The position numbers and the translations under genes are program-made. The notes under the pieces were generated by a model. It made no database searches, was not told the DNA's origin, and saw only the letters and a program-made list of their open reading frames with translations. From SIG220 sp045615545 (lineage in GTDB: Bacteria; Bacillota_I; Bacilli_A; RFN20; CAG-826), in assembly GCA_045615545.1 (NCBI GenBank), contig JAZLFA010000037.1, positions 21,594 to 85,593 of the forward strand: a stretch of DNA of 64,000 nucleotides. Reading direction: 5' to 3'. This document shows, one piece after another, positions 16,267 through 25,094 of this stretch; positions within the stretch are counted from its first letter, which is position 1, and each line of letters opens with the position of its first letter.

Positions 16267-16595
16267 TATTTTATCTCCTTAACACTAACAAGTTTTACAT
16301 CTTGCTTACATTCGTTACGATAATCGATTGTGGCGACTAAAACTGCCACCACCATATCTTCGTCATTTAAATCAAGTGTGACCTCTTCATGAGCCTCTTT
16401 TGGGGCTTCATTTTGGTTTTTGGACTCATCTAGTTGTTTCTTGAGTTCAAAATAACCCAAAAGCTTGAAAATTAAATGAGTAATTCCAATGATAATGATT
16501 AAAACAACAAAGACTAGAAGGATTGATGCAATAGCCGCTATTGCGCTGTTGCTCCAATCATATGTTTTACTGCCATCCATAATTGCATATAACAT
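16266..16595 (-). CDS. oadG: Oxaloacetate decarboxylase gamma-type subunit
   Basis: 109 aa with one membrane span at about residues 18-45 and a charged cytoplasmic tail. The tail has the family's DLNDEDMVVAVLVATIDYR pattern near residue 75. OadG-type subunits bridge the alpha and beta subunits of the pump. Position between oadA and the carrier supports the call. The family is short and diverse, so identification rests partly on context. Confidence 0.85.
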   Translation of the reverse strand: MLYAIMDGSKTYDWSNSAIAAIASILLVFVVLIIIIGITHLIFKLLGYFELKKQLDESKNQNEAPKEAHEEVTLDLNDEDMVVAVLVATIDYRNECKQDVKLVSVKEIK

Positions 16596-16607
16596 ACTTT
16601 AATCCCC

Positions 16608-17990
16608 CTATATCACTAGATTGAATTCTTCGACTTCGTTTTCTTCCTTCTTACCATATTTTTTGGTTAAGAATTCAGTAGCGACACTTTCGAAGAGGGC
16701 TAAAGAAAGAACATCTTCATCGCACTTTGCGATATCTTTATACTTTTCTTTCAATCCTTCGAATTCTGGTTTTAATAAATCGGCTGGACGACAAGTAATA
16801 ATTTCATCGTCTCCAATGATTTGCTTTTTAATTGCTTCATCTACTGGAGCAGGGCATTGTCCGTATTTTCCATGTAGATAATCTTTAATTTCTTTTGCAA
16901 CCATCTTGTATCTTGTTCCGCCCAAAATGTTTAATACAGCTTGTGTACCAACCATTTGAGATAAAGGTGTGACTAAAGGTGGATACCCCATATCTTTACG
17001 GACATTAGGTATTTCTTTAAGAACGTCTTCATAGCGGTTCATGGCGTTTTGTTCTTTGAGTTGGCTTGTCATATTAGATAACATGCCTCCTGGAACCTGA
17101 TATTTTAAGATGTTTGGATTAACAGATAATGATTTTGTAGTCATTTTTCCGTTATCTAAATTCTTTTGTTTGATCTTTTCAAGAAGAGGTTCACACGCTC
17201 TTACTTCGTTCAGATCAATTTTTGGATCATATTGTGTGCCTGCTAAAGCTGCTTGAAAAGCTTGAACGCTTGGTTGCCCGGTTCCATTACTTAATGGTGT
17301 AACTGAACAGTCAATAATATCTACGCCTGCTTCAATAGCGGCTTTATAAGTCATTTCACATATACCTGCTGTGCAGTGACTGTGTAATTCAATAGGTAAT
17401 TTTGTGCTTTTCTTCAATGCTGTGATTAATTCTTTTGCATCTTGAGGTGTTAAAACACCAGCCATATCTTTAATACAAATTGAATCTGCGCCTAATTCTT
17501 TCTCAATCTTTTTTGCTAAATCAGCATAATAACTGACAGTATGAACTGGAGAAGTTGTATAACTTAAAGCAATTTGGCAATGTCCACCATATTTCCTAGT
17601 AGAAACAACTGCTTGTTTTAAATTTCTTAAGTCATTTAATGCGTCGAAAACACGAATAATATTAATTCCGTTTTCAATACTTTTTTTGCAAAACATATCA
17701 ACAACATCGTCGCTATAATGACGATATCCTAAAATGTTTTGTCCCCTAAATAACATTTGGAGTTTTGTATTAGGACACGCTTTTCTAATTGCTCTTAATC
17801 TTTCCCAAGGGTCTTCGTTTAAAAAGCGGAGACAGGCATCAAAAGTAGCGCCTCCCCAGACTTCTAAAGCGTAAAATCCAGCTTTATCTAGATGAGGAGC
17901 AACAGAAAGTATTTCTTCAGTTGTCATTCTGGTAGCGAATAACGATTGAGGTGCATCTCTACAGGTTGTGTCAACGATTTTGACTCCCAT
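16608..17990 (-). CDS. oadA: Oxaloacetate decarboxylase alpha (carboxyltransferase) subunit
   Basis: 460 aa, carboxyltransferase barrel plus the conserved carboxylase domain but no biotin domain. Metal/catalytic residues are visible: Asp in DTTCRDAPQS near residue 11, Lys in CIKDMAGV near 173, and the two His in ELHSHCTAG near 203. The usual RDAHQS/RDGHQS reads RDAPQS here, a His to Pro change outside the metal ligands. Transfers the carboxyl group from oxaloacetate to biotin. AGGAGG site; 15 bases after pckA. Confidence 0.95.
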   Translation of the reverse strand: MGVKIVDTTCRDAPQSLFATRMTTEEILSVAPHLDKAGFYALEVWGGATFDACLRFLNEDPWERLRAIRKACPNTKLQMLFRGQNILGYRHYSDDVVDMFCKKSIENGINIIRVFDALNDLRNLKQAVVSTRKYGGHCQIALSYTTSPVHTVSYYADLAKKIEKELGADSICIKDMAGVLTPQDAKELITALKKSTKLPIELHSHCTAGICEMTYKAAIEAGVDIIDCSVTPLSNGTGQPSVQAFQAALAGTQYDPKIDLNEVRACEPLLEKIKQKNLDNGKMTTKSLSVNPNILKYQVPGGMLSNMTSQLKEQNAMNRYEDVLKEIPNVRKDMGYPPLVTPLSQMVGTQAVLNILGGTRYKMVAKEIKDYLHGKYGQCPAPVDEAIKKQIIGDDEIITCRPADLLKPEFEGLKEKYKDIAKCDEDVLSLALFESVATEFLTKKYGKKEENEVEEFNLVI

Positions 17991-18005
17991 TTTTCTCCTC
18001 CTATT

Positions 18006-19610
18006 TTATAGTTTTGGTCCTGCTTTAACTAAAGCCTTACCAGCTGTATTTGTTTCGTATTTCTTGAAGTTATTAATAAATCTTGAAGCAAGGTCTTGAG
18101 CTTTAACATCCCAATCTTTTGAATTAGCATATGTATCACGTGGATCAAGAATTTTAGAATCAACGCCAGGTAATGATGTTGGTACTTCAAAATCGAATAT
18201 TGGCATTTTCTTAGTTGGTGCTTTGTTAATTGAACCATCTAAAATAGCATCGATGATACCACGTGTATCTTTTATTGAGATACGTTTTCCGGTTCCATTC
18301 CATCCAGTGTTAACTAAATAAGCCTTTGCACCGCTCTTTTGCATTTTCTTAACTAATTCTTCAGCATATTTTGTTGGATGTAATTCTAGGAATGCTTGTC
18401 CAAAGCATGCTGAGAATGTTGGGGTTGGTTCTGTAATACCTCTTTCGGTACCTGCTAATTTAGCAGTAAAACCACTTAAGAAATAATATTGTGTTTGTTC
18501 AGGTGTAAGAATTGATACAGGTGGTAATACACCAAAAGCATCGGCTGACAAGAAGATAACGTTCTTCGCTGCTGGTGCACTACTGATAGGCTTAACTATA
18601 CTTTTAATATGGTTAATTGGATAGCTAACACGTGTATTTTCGGTTACACTCTTGTCAGCAAAATCAATCTTACCATTACTATCGACAGTAACATTTTCTA
18701 ATAAGGCGTTACGAACGATGGCATTATAAATGTCTGGTTCGCTTTCTTTGTCGAGGTTGATAACTTTTGCGTAACATCCGCCTTCAAAGTTAAATACACC
18801 ATTATCGTCCCATCCGTGTTCGTCATCACCAATTAATAAACGTTTTGGATCTGTTGATAATGTTGTTTTTCCTGTTCCTGATAAACCAAAGAAAATAGCA
18901 GTATCTTTACCATCTAAATTGGTATTTGCGGAACAGTGCATGCTCGCAATGCCTTTAAGTGGTAAATAGTAGTTCATCATTGAGAACATACCTTTTTTCA
19001 TTTCGCCACCGTACCAGGTATTAATGATAACTTGTTCTCTTGATGTGATATTAAACATAACGGCTGTTTCACTATTTAAACCTAACTCTTGATAGTTTGT
19101 AACTTTAGCTTTTGAAGCATTGTAAACAATGAAGTTTGGTTCAAAGCTTTCTAATTCTTCTTTGGTTGGCTTAATAAACATATTTAATATGAAATGTGCT
19201 TGCCAAGCGACTTCTACTATGAATCTTACTGCCATTCTTGTGTCTTTGTTTGCACCACAGAAGGCATCGATAACATATAGTTTTTTGTTTGATAATTCTT
19301 TGATGGCGATTTCTTTACAAGCTTTCCATGCTTCTAGAGAAGCTGGATGGTTATCGTTCTTGTATTCTGGTGAAGTCCACCACACCGTGTCTTTACTGTT
19401 TTCATCCATGACGATGAATTTGTCTTTAGGCGAACGTCCAGTATAGATACCTGTCATAACGTTCACAGCGCCAAGTTCAGTTAATTGGCCCTTTTCATAT
19501 CCTTCTAAAGATTCTTTTGTTTCTTCTTTGAAGAGATATTCATAGGAAGGGTTGTGAATAACCTCAGTTGCACCGACAATACCATATTTTGTTAAATCAA
19601 TTTTTGCCAT
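18006..19610 (-). CDS. pckA: Phosphoenolpyruvate carboxykinase (ATP)
   Basis: 534 aa from the ATG at 19610, which has TTGGAGG eight bases upstream. An in-frame start five codons earlier would destroy that site. Motifs: GRSPKDKFIV, GLSGTGKTTLSTD (P-loop) near residue 242, and the metal-binding IGDDEHGWDDNGVFNFEGG. Converts PEP + CO2 + ADP and oxaloacetate + ATP. Leading a decarboxylase operon suggests oxaloacetate made from PEP is fed to the Na+ pump. Confidence 0.97.
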   Translation of the reverse strand: MAKIDLTKYGIVGATEVIHNPSYEYLFKEETKESLEGYEKGQLTELGAVNVMTGIYTGRSPKDKFIVMDENSKDTVWWTSPEYKNDNHPASLEAWKACKEIAIKELSNKKLYVIDAFCGANKDTRMAVRFIVEVAWQAHFILNMFIKPTKEELESFEPNFIVYNASKAKVTNYQELGLNSETAVMFNITSREQVIINTWYGGEMKKGMFSMMNYYLPLKGIASMHCSANTNLDGKDTAIFFGLSGTGKTTLSTDPKRLLIGDDEHGWDDNGVFNFEGGCYAKVINLDKESEPDIYNAIVRNALLENVTVDSNGKIDFADKSVTENTRVSYPINHIKSIVKPISSAPAAKNVIFLSADAFGVLPPVSILTPEQTQYYFLSGFTAKLAGTERGITEPTPTFSACFGQAFLELHPTKYAEELVKKMQKSGAKAYLVNTGWNGTGKRISIKDTRGIIDAILDGSINKAPTKKMPIFDFEVPTSLPGVDSKILDPRDTYANSKDWDVKAQDLASRFINNFKKYETNTAGKALVKAGPKL

Positions 19611-19662
19611 AAGCAATTCCTCCAAAAATGGTACCGGTTTGATTTTTGCCGATATCGATTTT

Positions 19663-19671
19663 ATTTTAACA
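19663..19671 (-). promoter_or_regulatory. Candidate extended -10 of the pckA-oad operon
   Basis: Minus strand TGTTAAAAT (TG, one base, TAAAAT), giving a leader of about 45 bases with the GGAGG site. The -35 region (TTAATT near 19691) is weak. Downstream of it the leader carries overlapping 6-bp palindromes (CGATATCG-type near 19650), whose role is unknown. Confidence 0.45.
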
Positions 19672-19812
19672 CCATTTAATTTATTAATTAAAGTGATAAA
19701 TAGTAAAAAATGATATTTTCATTTGAAAGAACCACAATTGGCATTGTTACATATTCTATTTTCTGGTTTTTACCTAGTAAAACAATTTAGTGTAATTTTG
19801 TCGCATAAAATA

Positions 19813-19818
19813 TATAAT
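19813..19818 (+). promoter_or_regulatory. -10 box of the Na+/phosphate transporter gene
   Basis: Perfect TATAAT 13 bases before the ATG; the predicted leader is about seven bases with no Shine-Dalgarno site. No clear -35. Confidence 0.55.
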
Positions 19819-19831
19819 ATTTGCGTCTAGT

Positions 19832-21499
19832 ATGTCTGAATTAGCTACAAATATTATTAAATTATTAATCGGCGTCGCTTTGTTTATTGCCGGTATGGGC
19901 ATTATGTCTGGCGGATTAAAAAAAGCAACCGGAAGAAGCTTAAAACGTTTATTTAATAAAACACAAAATTCAAGATTTGCTGGTCTAGGAATTGGTGCAG
20001 GTGTTACTGCTCTAATTCAATCGAGCGGCGCAACAAGCGTTATGACTATCGGTTTTATTAATGCCGGAGTTATGACTATCTTTCAAGGTGTTTGCATTAT
20101 CCTGGGCGCTTATCTAGGTACTACAGTTACTGGATTATTAGTTTCGTTCTCGAGCTTTGGTGGGGTATCTCTTTGCCTGTGTTTGCTTGCTTTGGTTGGC
20201 GTTATTCTTGATTTTTTCAAAAAAGAAATTGTTAAAAGCATTGGCCAAATATTAACTGGTCTTGGCATATTGTTTGTGGGTCTTGAAATGATGAAGGGAG
20301 CCTTTGCTTCTGGACCACTTTTAGATGCTTTTACCAATTTATTTCAATCAGTAAATTCTCCAATTCTCCTATTGTTAATAGGAGCATTGTTTACTTGCCT
20401 CACACAATCAAGTAGTGCTACCTCTGGTATAGTTATTGTCATGGTTGGACAAGGCGCCATACCTTTAGAGAGTGGTTTTTATCTTGTGTTAGGTGCTACA
20501 ATCGGTACAGTTCTAGTTACTATTGTTGCCTCAATTGGTGGTGAGGTTGATGCTAAGCGCACTGCATTCCTTTGCTTACTAATTCGTATTGTTACTGCTT
20601 TGCTTGCTCTTGCTATTTTATGGCCAGTAGAAGCGTGTTGTAACAACGCAATTTCTGCTGGTTTATGCAAGATGCTTGGCAATAACTTGCAATTTACGGT
20701 TGCTGTGTTTTTGATCATTTACAATGTCATATTTGTTGGATTTGTGCTCCCATTTATAAAACCTCTAGTGGAATTTTCTAAAGTTTGTATTAAGGATCAT
20801 AAACTTGAAAGCAAAAAGAAAGTGCTTAAATTTATTGATAACAAATTATTGATCAACCCTGCCGTTGCTTTAGGACAAACTAAAAACGAAATCATTAATA
20901 TGCTTGAATTAGCGAAAATAAACTTCGCTCTTGGCTATCACATAATTATTGAGCAAGACTTTTCTAAATCTAATGAACTAGAAGAGAGAGAAGAGGCTAT
21001 TGATTTTATCAATAACGAGATTACTAACTTCTTGATTGAACTATCTCAGGGCGCAAGCCATAATGATGAGAAAAAAATAGGTAGCTACTTCCATATTATT
21101 AACGATATCGAACGTATTGGTGACCACGCATACAATTTCTATGAGTCAGCCAAGAAGATGCACGACTCTGATCTTAAATTTTCTGACCACGCAAAAGAGG
21201 AAATTAAAAAGATATATTTTCTTATTGATGAGATGTTTGAGCTTGCAGAACAAATATTTAAAAAACCTGATATTAATAAAGTTAAAAAATTGCATAGTTT
21301 GGAAGATGAAACCGATGTATTAAAGACATCTCTTTCCGAAGCCCACTATCAAAGAATTAGGGAAAATAAATGTAACATGGAATTATCACCATTTTATACA
21401 ACCCTTGTTAGTGAATTTGAAAGGGTTGCTGATCACTTAGTAAACATTGGTTATGCTTATTTAAACCCTACTGGTGATGACCAACATATTAATTTTTAA
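19832..21499 (+). CDS. Na+/phosphate cotransporter with PhoU-like tail
   Basis: 555 aa. The membrane part (about 1-320) has the two inverted QSS repeats of NaPi-II transporters: ALIQSSGATSVMT near residue 60 and LTQSSSATSGIVIV near 190. The cytoplasmic part (about 340-540) is an all-alpha PhoU-like bundle with conserved D-x-E-R pairs (INDIERIGDHAY, EFERVADHLVN). Imports phosphate with Na+. The Na+ gradient could come from the oxaloacetate decarboxylase encoded next door (inference). Followed 20 bases later by the FGGY kinase. Confidence 0.92.
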   Translation: MSELATNIIKLLIGVALFIAGMGIMSGGLKKATGRSLKRLFNKTQNSRFAGLGIGAGVTALIQSSGATSVMTIGFINAGVMTIFQGVCIILGAYLGTTVTGLLVSFSSFGGVSLCLCLLALVGVILDFFKKEIVKSIGQILTGLGILFVGLEMMKGAFASGPLLDAFTNLFQSVNSPILLLLIGALFTCLTQSSSATSGIVIVMVGQGAIPLESGFYLVLGATIGTVLVTIVASIGGEVDAKRTAFLCLLIRIVTALLALAILWPVEACCNNAISAGLCKMLGNNLQFTVAVFLIIYNVIFVGFVLPFIKPLVEFSKVCIKDHKLESKKKVLKFIDNKLLINPAVALGQTKNEIINMLELAKINFALGYHIIIEQDFSKSNELEEREEAIDFINNEITNFLIELSQGASHNDEKKIGSYFHIINDIERIGDHAYNFYESAKKMHDSDLKFSDHAKEEIKKIYFLIDEMFELAEQIFKKPDINKVKKLHSLEDETDVLKTSLSEAHYQRIRENKCNMELSPFYTTLVSEFERVADHLVNIGYAYLNPTGDDQHINF

Positions 21500-21519
21500 T
21501 TAATATAAGAGGAGTATTT

Positions 21520-23073
21520 ATGAAAGATCCATTAGTGCTAGCGTTTGATTTTGGTACTCAATCTGTTCGAGCCTCATTAATCAACAAAAAAGGTGAAATC
21601 GAAGGGATGGCAAAGGTCCCGTATGTTCCACTATATTATTCTTCTCAAAGCGGATATGCTGAACAAGACCCAGACTTTTATTTTGAAAATGCAAAACAGG
21701 CGGCAAAAATATTGGCATCAAAGCACACCGCGTTACTAAGCCGTATTGTTGCCGGGACAATCACCTGTTTTAGAGATTCTTCGGTCCAACTTAATAGCGA
21801 ATTAAAACCAATAAGAAAAACAATTTTATGGTTAGACCAGCGTTTAGCGCGCGCTGACGAAAAGATTCCTAGAATATATTCGTTTTTATTTAAACTCGTT
21901 GGAATGAAACCAACCATCGAGCTAAATAGAAGCAGAACTGTTGCCCACTGGTTGAAAGAAAATGAACCAGAAACTTGGGAGAAAACATATAAATATGTTA
22001 ATATCTCAACTTATTTGACGTATAAGTTAACTGGTAGATTAATCGACAGCGCTGCAAGCTATGCTGGCCACTATCCAATCCACTTTAAAAAGAGAAAATG
22101 GTATAAAGAAAATCACATGAAAGCTATTATCTTCGGCATTCCAAGTCGCATGCTTTGTGATTTGATACAGCCAGGAGAAACATTAGGTATGTTATCCGAT
22201 AGTTTTGCTGATGAGGTTGGCTTACCTAGAGGAATTCGAATGATTGCAACCGGAAGCGACAAAGCATGTGAAACGATTGGTTTAAATGCCTTGAGCAGAG
22301 ATGTGGCTGCAGTAAGTTATGGAACAGCCTGTTCTATCGAAGTTAGTAATACTAAATATTACGAACCGGAACCTTTCCTTCCTGCTTATCCTGCTGCAAC
22401 CAAAAATTGGTATAACATGGAAGTTCAAGTGTACCGCGGATATTGGATGTTAACTTGGTTTACTAAGCAATTTGCAAGCGAACTTATTGATGAAGCAAAG
22501 CTTCAAAAGATGGCTGTAGAAGAATTATTAAACGAAGGTCTAGCAAAAGTAAAACCTGGAAGTGACGGATTAGTGTTACAACCTTATTGGGGTCCTGGTC
22601 TTTCCCGCCCACTAGCAAAAGGCGCAATAGTAGGATTTTCGGACGTTCATACAAGAGATCATTTATATAGAGCAATTATTGAAGGCATTGCCTATGCCTT
22701 AAAAGAAGGATTAGAAGGAATTGAAAAATCTCAACTCCACTCTGTTAAAGAAATTAGGGTGTCTGGCGGAGGAAGTCAATCACCGGCAATTTGTCAAATA
22801 ACAGCGGATATATTTAATTTACCTGTCTCAAGAGTGCAAACCTATGAAACTACCTCGTTAGGTGCTGCGATTTCAACATTCCATGCAATCGGCGAATTCA
22901 AGACAATTCAAGAGGCGATGGATGCGATGTCACACGTTAGTAAAACATTTACTCCAAACCCAACAGCTGTTGAACAATATGAATATTTATATAAGAAAGT
23001 TTATTTGCATCTATTCCCACAATTAAAAGATGTTTATAGAGAATTAAATAAATATTCAAAACGCATTAAATAA
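21520..23073 (+). CDS. FGGY family carbohydrate kinase
   Basis: 517 aa. N-terminal ATPase motif AFDFGTQSVRASL, substrate region WLDQR near residue 107, GSDKACETIG near 245 and the C-terminal FGGY signature region (VSGGGSQSPAICQITADIF...TTSLGAA). The family phosphorylates sugars such as xylulose, glycerol or ribulose. The residues do not let me choose the substrate, and no sugar operon surrounds it. Strong GAGGAG site. Possibly co-transcribed with the phosphate transporter. Confidence 0.88.
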   Translation: MKDPLVLAFDFGTQSVRASLINKKGEIEGMAKVPYVPLYYSSQSGYAEQDPDFYFENAKQAAKILASKHTALLSRIVAGTITCFRDSSVQLNSELKPIRKTILWLDQRLARADEKIPRIYSFLFKLVGMKPTIELNRSRTVAHWLKENEPETWEKTYKYVNISTYLTYKLTGRLIDSAASYAGHYPIHFKKRKWYKENHMKAIIFGIPSRMLCDLIQPGETLGMLSDSFADEVGLPRGIRMIATGSDKACETIGLNALSRDVAAVSYGTACSIEVSNTKYYEPEPFLPAYPAATKNWYNMEVQVYRGYWMLTWFTKQFASELIDEAKLQKMAVEELLNEGLAKVKPGSDGLVLQPYWGPGLSRPLAKGAIVGFSDVHTRDHLYRAIIEGIAYALKEGLEGIEKSQLHSVKEIRVSGGGSQSPAICQITADIFNLPVSRVQTYETTSLGAAISTFHAIGEFKTIQEAMDAMSHVSKTFTPNPTAVEQYEYLYKKVYLHLFPQLKDVYRELNKYSKRIK

Positions 23074-23080
23074 ATTATAT

Positions 23081-23111
23081 ATGGTGGAGTTATTAACTCC
23101 TCCATTTTTTT
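23081..23111 (+). terminator. Terminator after the FGGY kinase
   Basis: ATGG(T)GGAGTT pairs with AACTCC(T)CCAT around an ATT loop with one T-T mismatch (23081-23105), followed by TTTTTTTT. Confidence 0.85.
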
Positions 23112-23140
23112 ACAAAAGAAAAGGGCTATATAGTAGCTCT
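23112..23140 (-). terminator. Terminator of the ABC exporter operon
   Basis: Minus strand AGAGCTA (23140-23134) pairs with TAGCCCT (23128-23122), one mismatch, followed by a T-rich run. Confidence 0.65.
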
Positions 23141-23159
23141 TTCTTTGTTTGGTTCTTAG

Positions 23160-25094
23160 TTATTCTAATTCAAATGCACCTGTATAAAGTTGATAGTAAG
23201 TGCCTTTTTGTTTAATCAAATCCTCATGTGTGCCACGTTCAATGATGCGTCCGTGATCCATAACCATGATTGCGTTACTATTTCTAACGGTTGAGAGTCT
23301 ATGTGCAATAACAAAGACCGTTCTACCTTCCATGAGCCTATCCATTCCTTCTTGGACAAGCTTTTCAGTTCTTGTATCAATAGAAGAGGTTGCTTCATCA
23401 AGGATTAAGACTGGAGTATCCGCAACAGCGGCCCTAGCGATAGATAATAATTGTCTTTGACCTTGTGAAAGGTTGCTGCCATCTCCTGCTAACATGGTGT
23501 TAAATCCTTCAGGCAAACGAGTAATAAAGTCATAAGCGTTTGCAATTTTAGCGGCTTCAATACATTCTTTATCGGTGGCGTCTAATCTTCCGTAACGAAT
23601 GTTGTCCATTACTGTTCCAGTAAATAGATTTACATCTTGTAATACAATACCAAGCGAGTGACGTAGGTCGTCTTTCTTTATCTTGCTAATATTGATTCCG
23701 TCATATCTAATTTTTCCATCCTCAATATCATAGAATCTATTAATTAAGTTAGTAATTGTGGTTTTCCCTGCACCAGTTGCACCAACAAGAGCGATTTTCT
23801 GTCCAGGCTTAGCATATATGCTAATATCATATAAGACTTGTTTTCCTTCAACATAAGAGAAGTCAACAGAATCTAAGACGATATCACCTTTTAATTCGGT
23901 ATATGTGATAGATCCATCGGCCTTGTGTGGATGCTTCCATGCAAAGTCACGCGTTCTTTCCTCTGTCTCATAGAATGTTCCATCTTCATTGTACTTAATG
24001 TGCACTAATGAAACGTATCCTTCATCTGTTTCACTTTGTTCGTCAATCATCGCTAAAACGCGGCTCGCACCCGCGCTTCCTGAGACGATAAAGATAAATT
24101 GTTGAGCAAAGTTATTAACTGCGTTAGTAAAGCCCCTAGAAATGGATAAAAACGCTAATATTGTTGCATAATCCATTGGCTTGCTCATTCCAGACACAAC
24201 ATTTAGGTTCATCCAACCATTTCCTGCGTTGATTAAGAATATGCCACCAACGAGAGCACATATTACATATATGAAGTTTCCGATATTGCCCATGATTGGC
24301 CCAACAATGTTACCAGATTTGTTTCCAGCATTGCTGGCCTCAAATAATTTATCGTTAAATTCATCGAATTGTGCGATTGATTTTTCTTCGTGTGTAAATA
24401 CTTTAATAACCTTTAAGCCATTAATGCTTTCTTGAATAATTCCTTCAACCTTACCTGTGGCTTCTTGTTGCAATTTGAAATATTTACCCGCTCTTCCGCC
24501 GATAGCGGTAACGTTAAGAAGCATAAAGAAGGCGCCAGCTAAAACAATTAATGCAAGCCATATTGAATAAACAAACATAATAACTAGGATTGCGGTAATT
24601 GAAATAGCGCATGTATAGGTTGTTGGTAGAGCTTGAGACACTAATTGTCGGATTGTATCAATATCGTTTGTGTATCGAGACATAATGTCTCCGTGCTTAT
24701 TTGTATCAAAATATTTGATAGGCAATGTTTGCATATGATTAAACATTTTAATACGTATAGTATTTAGGTATTTTTGCGTTGTTATGCCCATTGTAATGTT
24801 CCATATATATGCCGCAAACATACCCACTAGATAAACACTAGCCATAACAATTAACCAAATAGAAATGGTTCCCCAAGCACCATTGAAGTCGTTATTTTTG
24901 ACGCCAATTTCGATTGCAGAGGTAATATTTTTAATGAAGATGGAGGCGCAGAAGTTTGTGCAAGAATTGATTGTTAAACAAACAAGTGCAAGAATAAGAG
25001 GCTTTTTATAATCCCTAAATAATTCTTTTAGAATTCTTTTAAGTGTGCCCTTAGTAGGGGCTGAACCTTTGAAGGTGTGTCCATGTGATGGCAT
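23160..25094 (-). CDS. ABC exporter half-transporter (consensus ATPase site)
   Basis: 644 aa, TMD-NBD fusion of the multidrug type. Six membrane spans in about 35-330; Walker A GATGAGKTT near 455; signature LSQGQRQ; Walker B LILDEATSS with the catalytic Glu intact; H-loop IAHRLS. An extra stretch of about 50 residues, rich in charged and aromatic residues, separates TMD and NBD (about 355-405). It overlaps the upstream partner gene (TAATG), so they form a heterodimer. Regulated with its partner by the TetR protein upstream. Confidence 0.92.
   Translation of the reverse strand: MPSHGHTFKGSAPTKGTLKRILKELFRDYKKPLILALVCLTINSCTNFCASIFIKNITSAIEIGVKNNDFNGAWGTISIWLIVMASVYLVGMFAAYIWNITMGITTQKYLNTIRIKMFNHMQTLPIKYFDTNKHGDIMSRYTNDIDTIRQLVSQALPTTYTCAISITAILVIMFVYSIWLALIVLAGAFFMLLNVTAIGGRAGKYFKLQQEATGKVEGIIQESINGLKVIKVFTHEEKSIAQFDEFNDKLFEASNAGNKSGNIVGPIMGNIGNFIYVICALVGGIFLINAGNGWMNLNVVSGMSKPMDYATILAFLSISRGFTNAVNNFAQQFIFIVSGSAGASRVLAMIDEQSETDEGYVSLVHIKYNEDGTFYETEERTRDFAWKHPHKADGSITYTELKGDIVLDSVDFSYVEGKQVLYDISIYAKPGQKIALVGATGAGKTTITNLINRFYDIEDGKIRYDGINISKIKKDDLRHSLGIVLQDVNLFTGTVMDNIRYGRLDATDKECIEAAKIANAYDFITRLPEGFNTMLAGDGSNLSQGQRQLLSIARAAVADTPVLILDEATSSIDTRTEKLVQEGMDRLMEGRTVFVIAHRLSTVRNSNAIMVMDHGRIIERGTHEDLIKQKGTYYQLYTGAFELE

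Noticed and set aside
16608..17990. Loss of function in OadA from RDAPQS instead of RDAHQS
   Set aside because: The metal ligands and catalytic Lys are intact; the Pro variant is, as far as I recall, tolerated in related carboxyltransferases.
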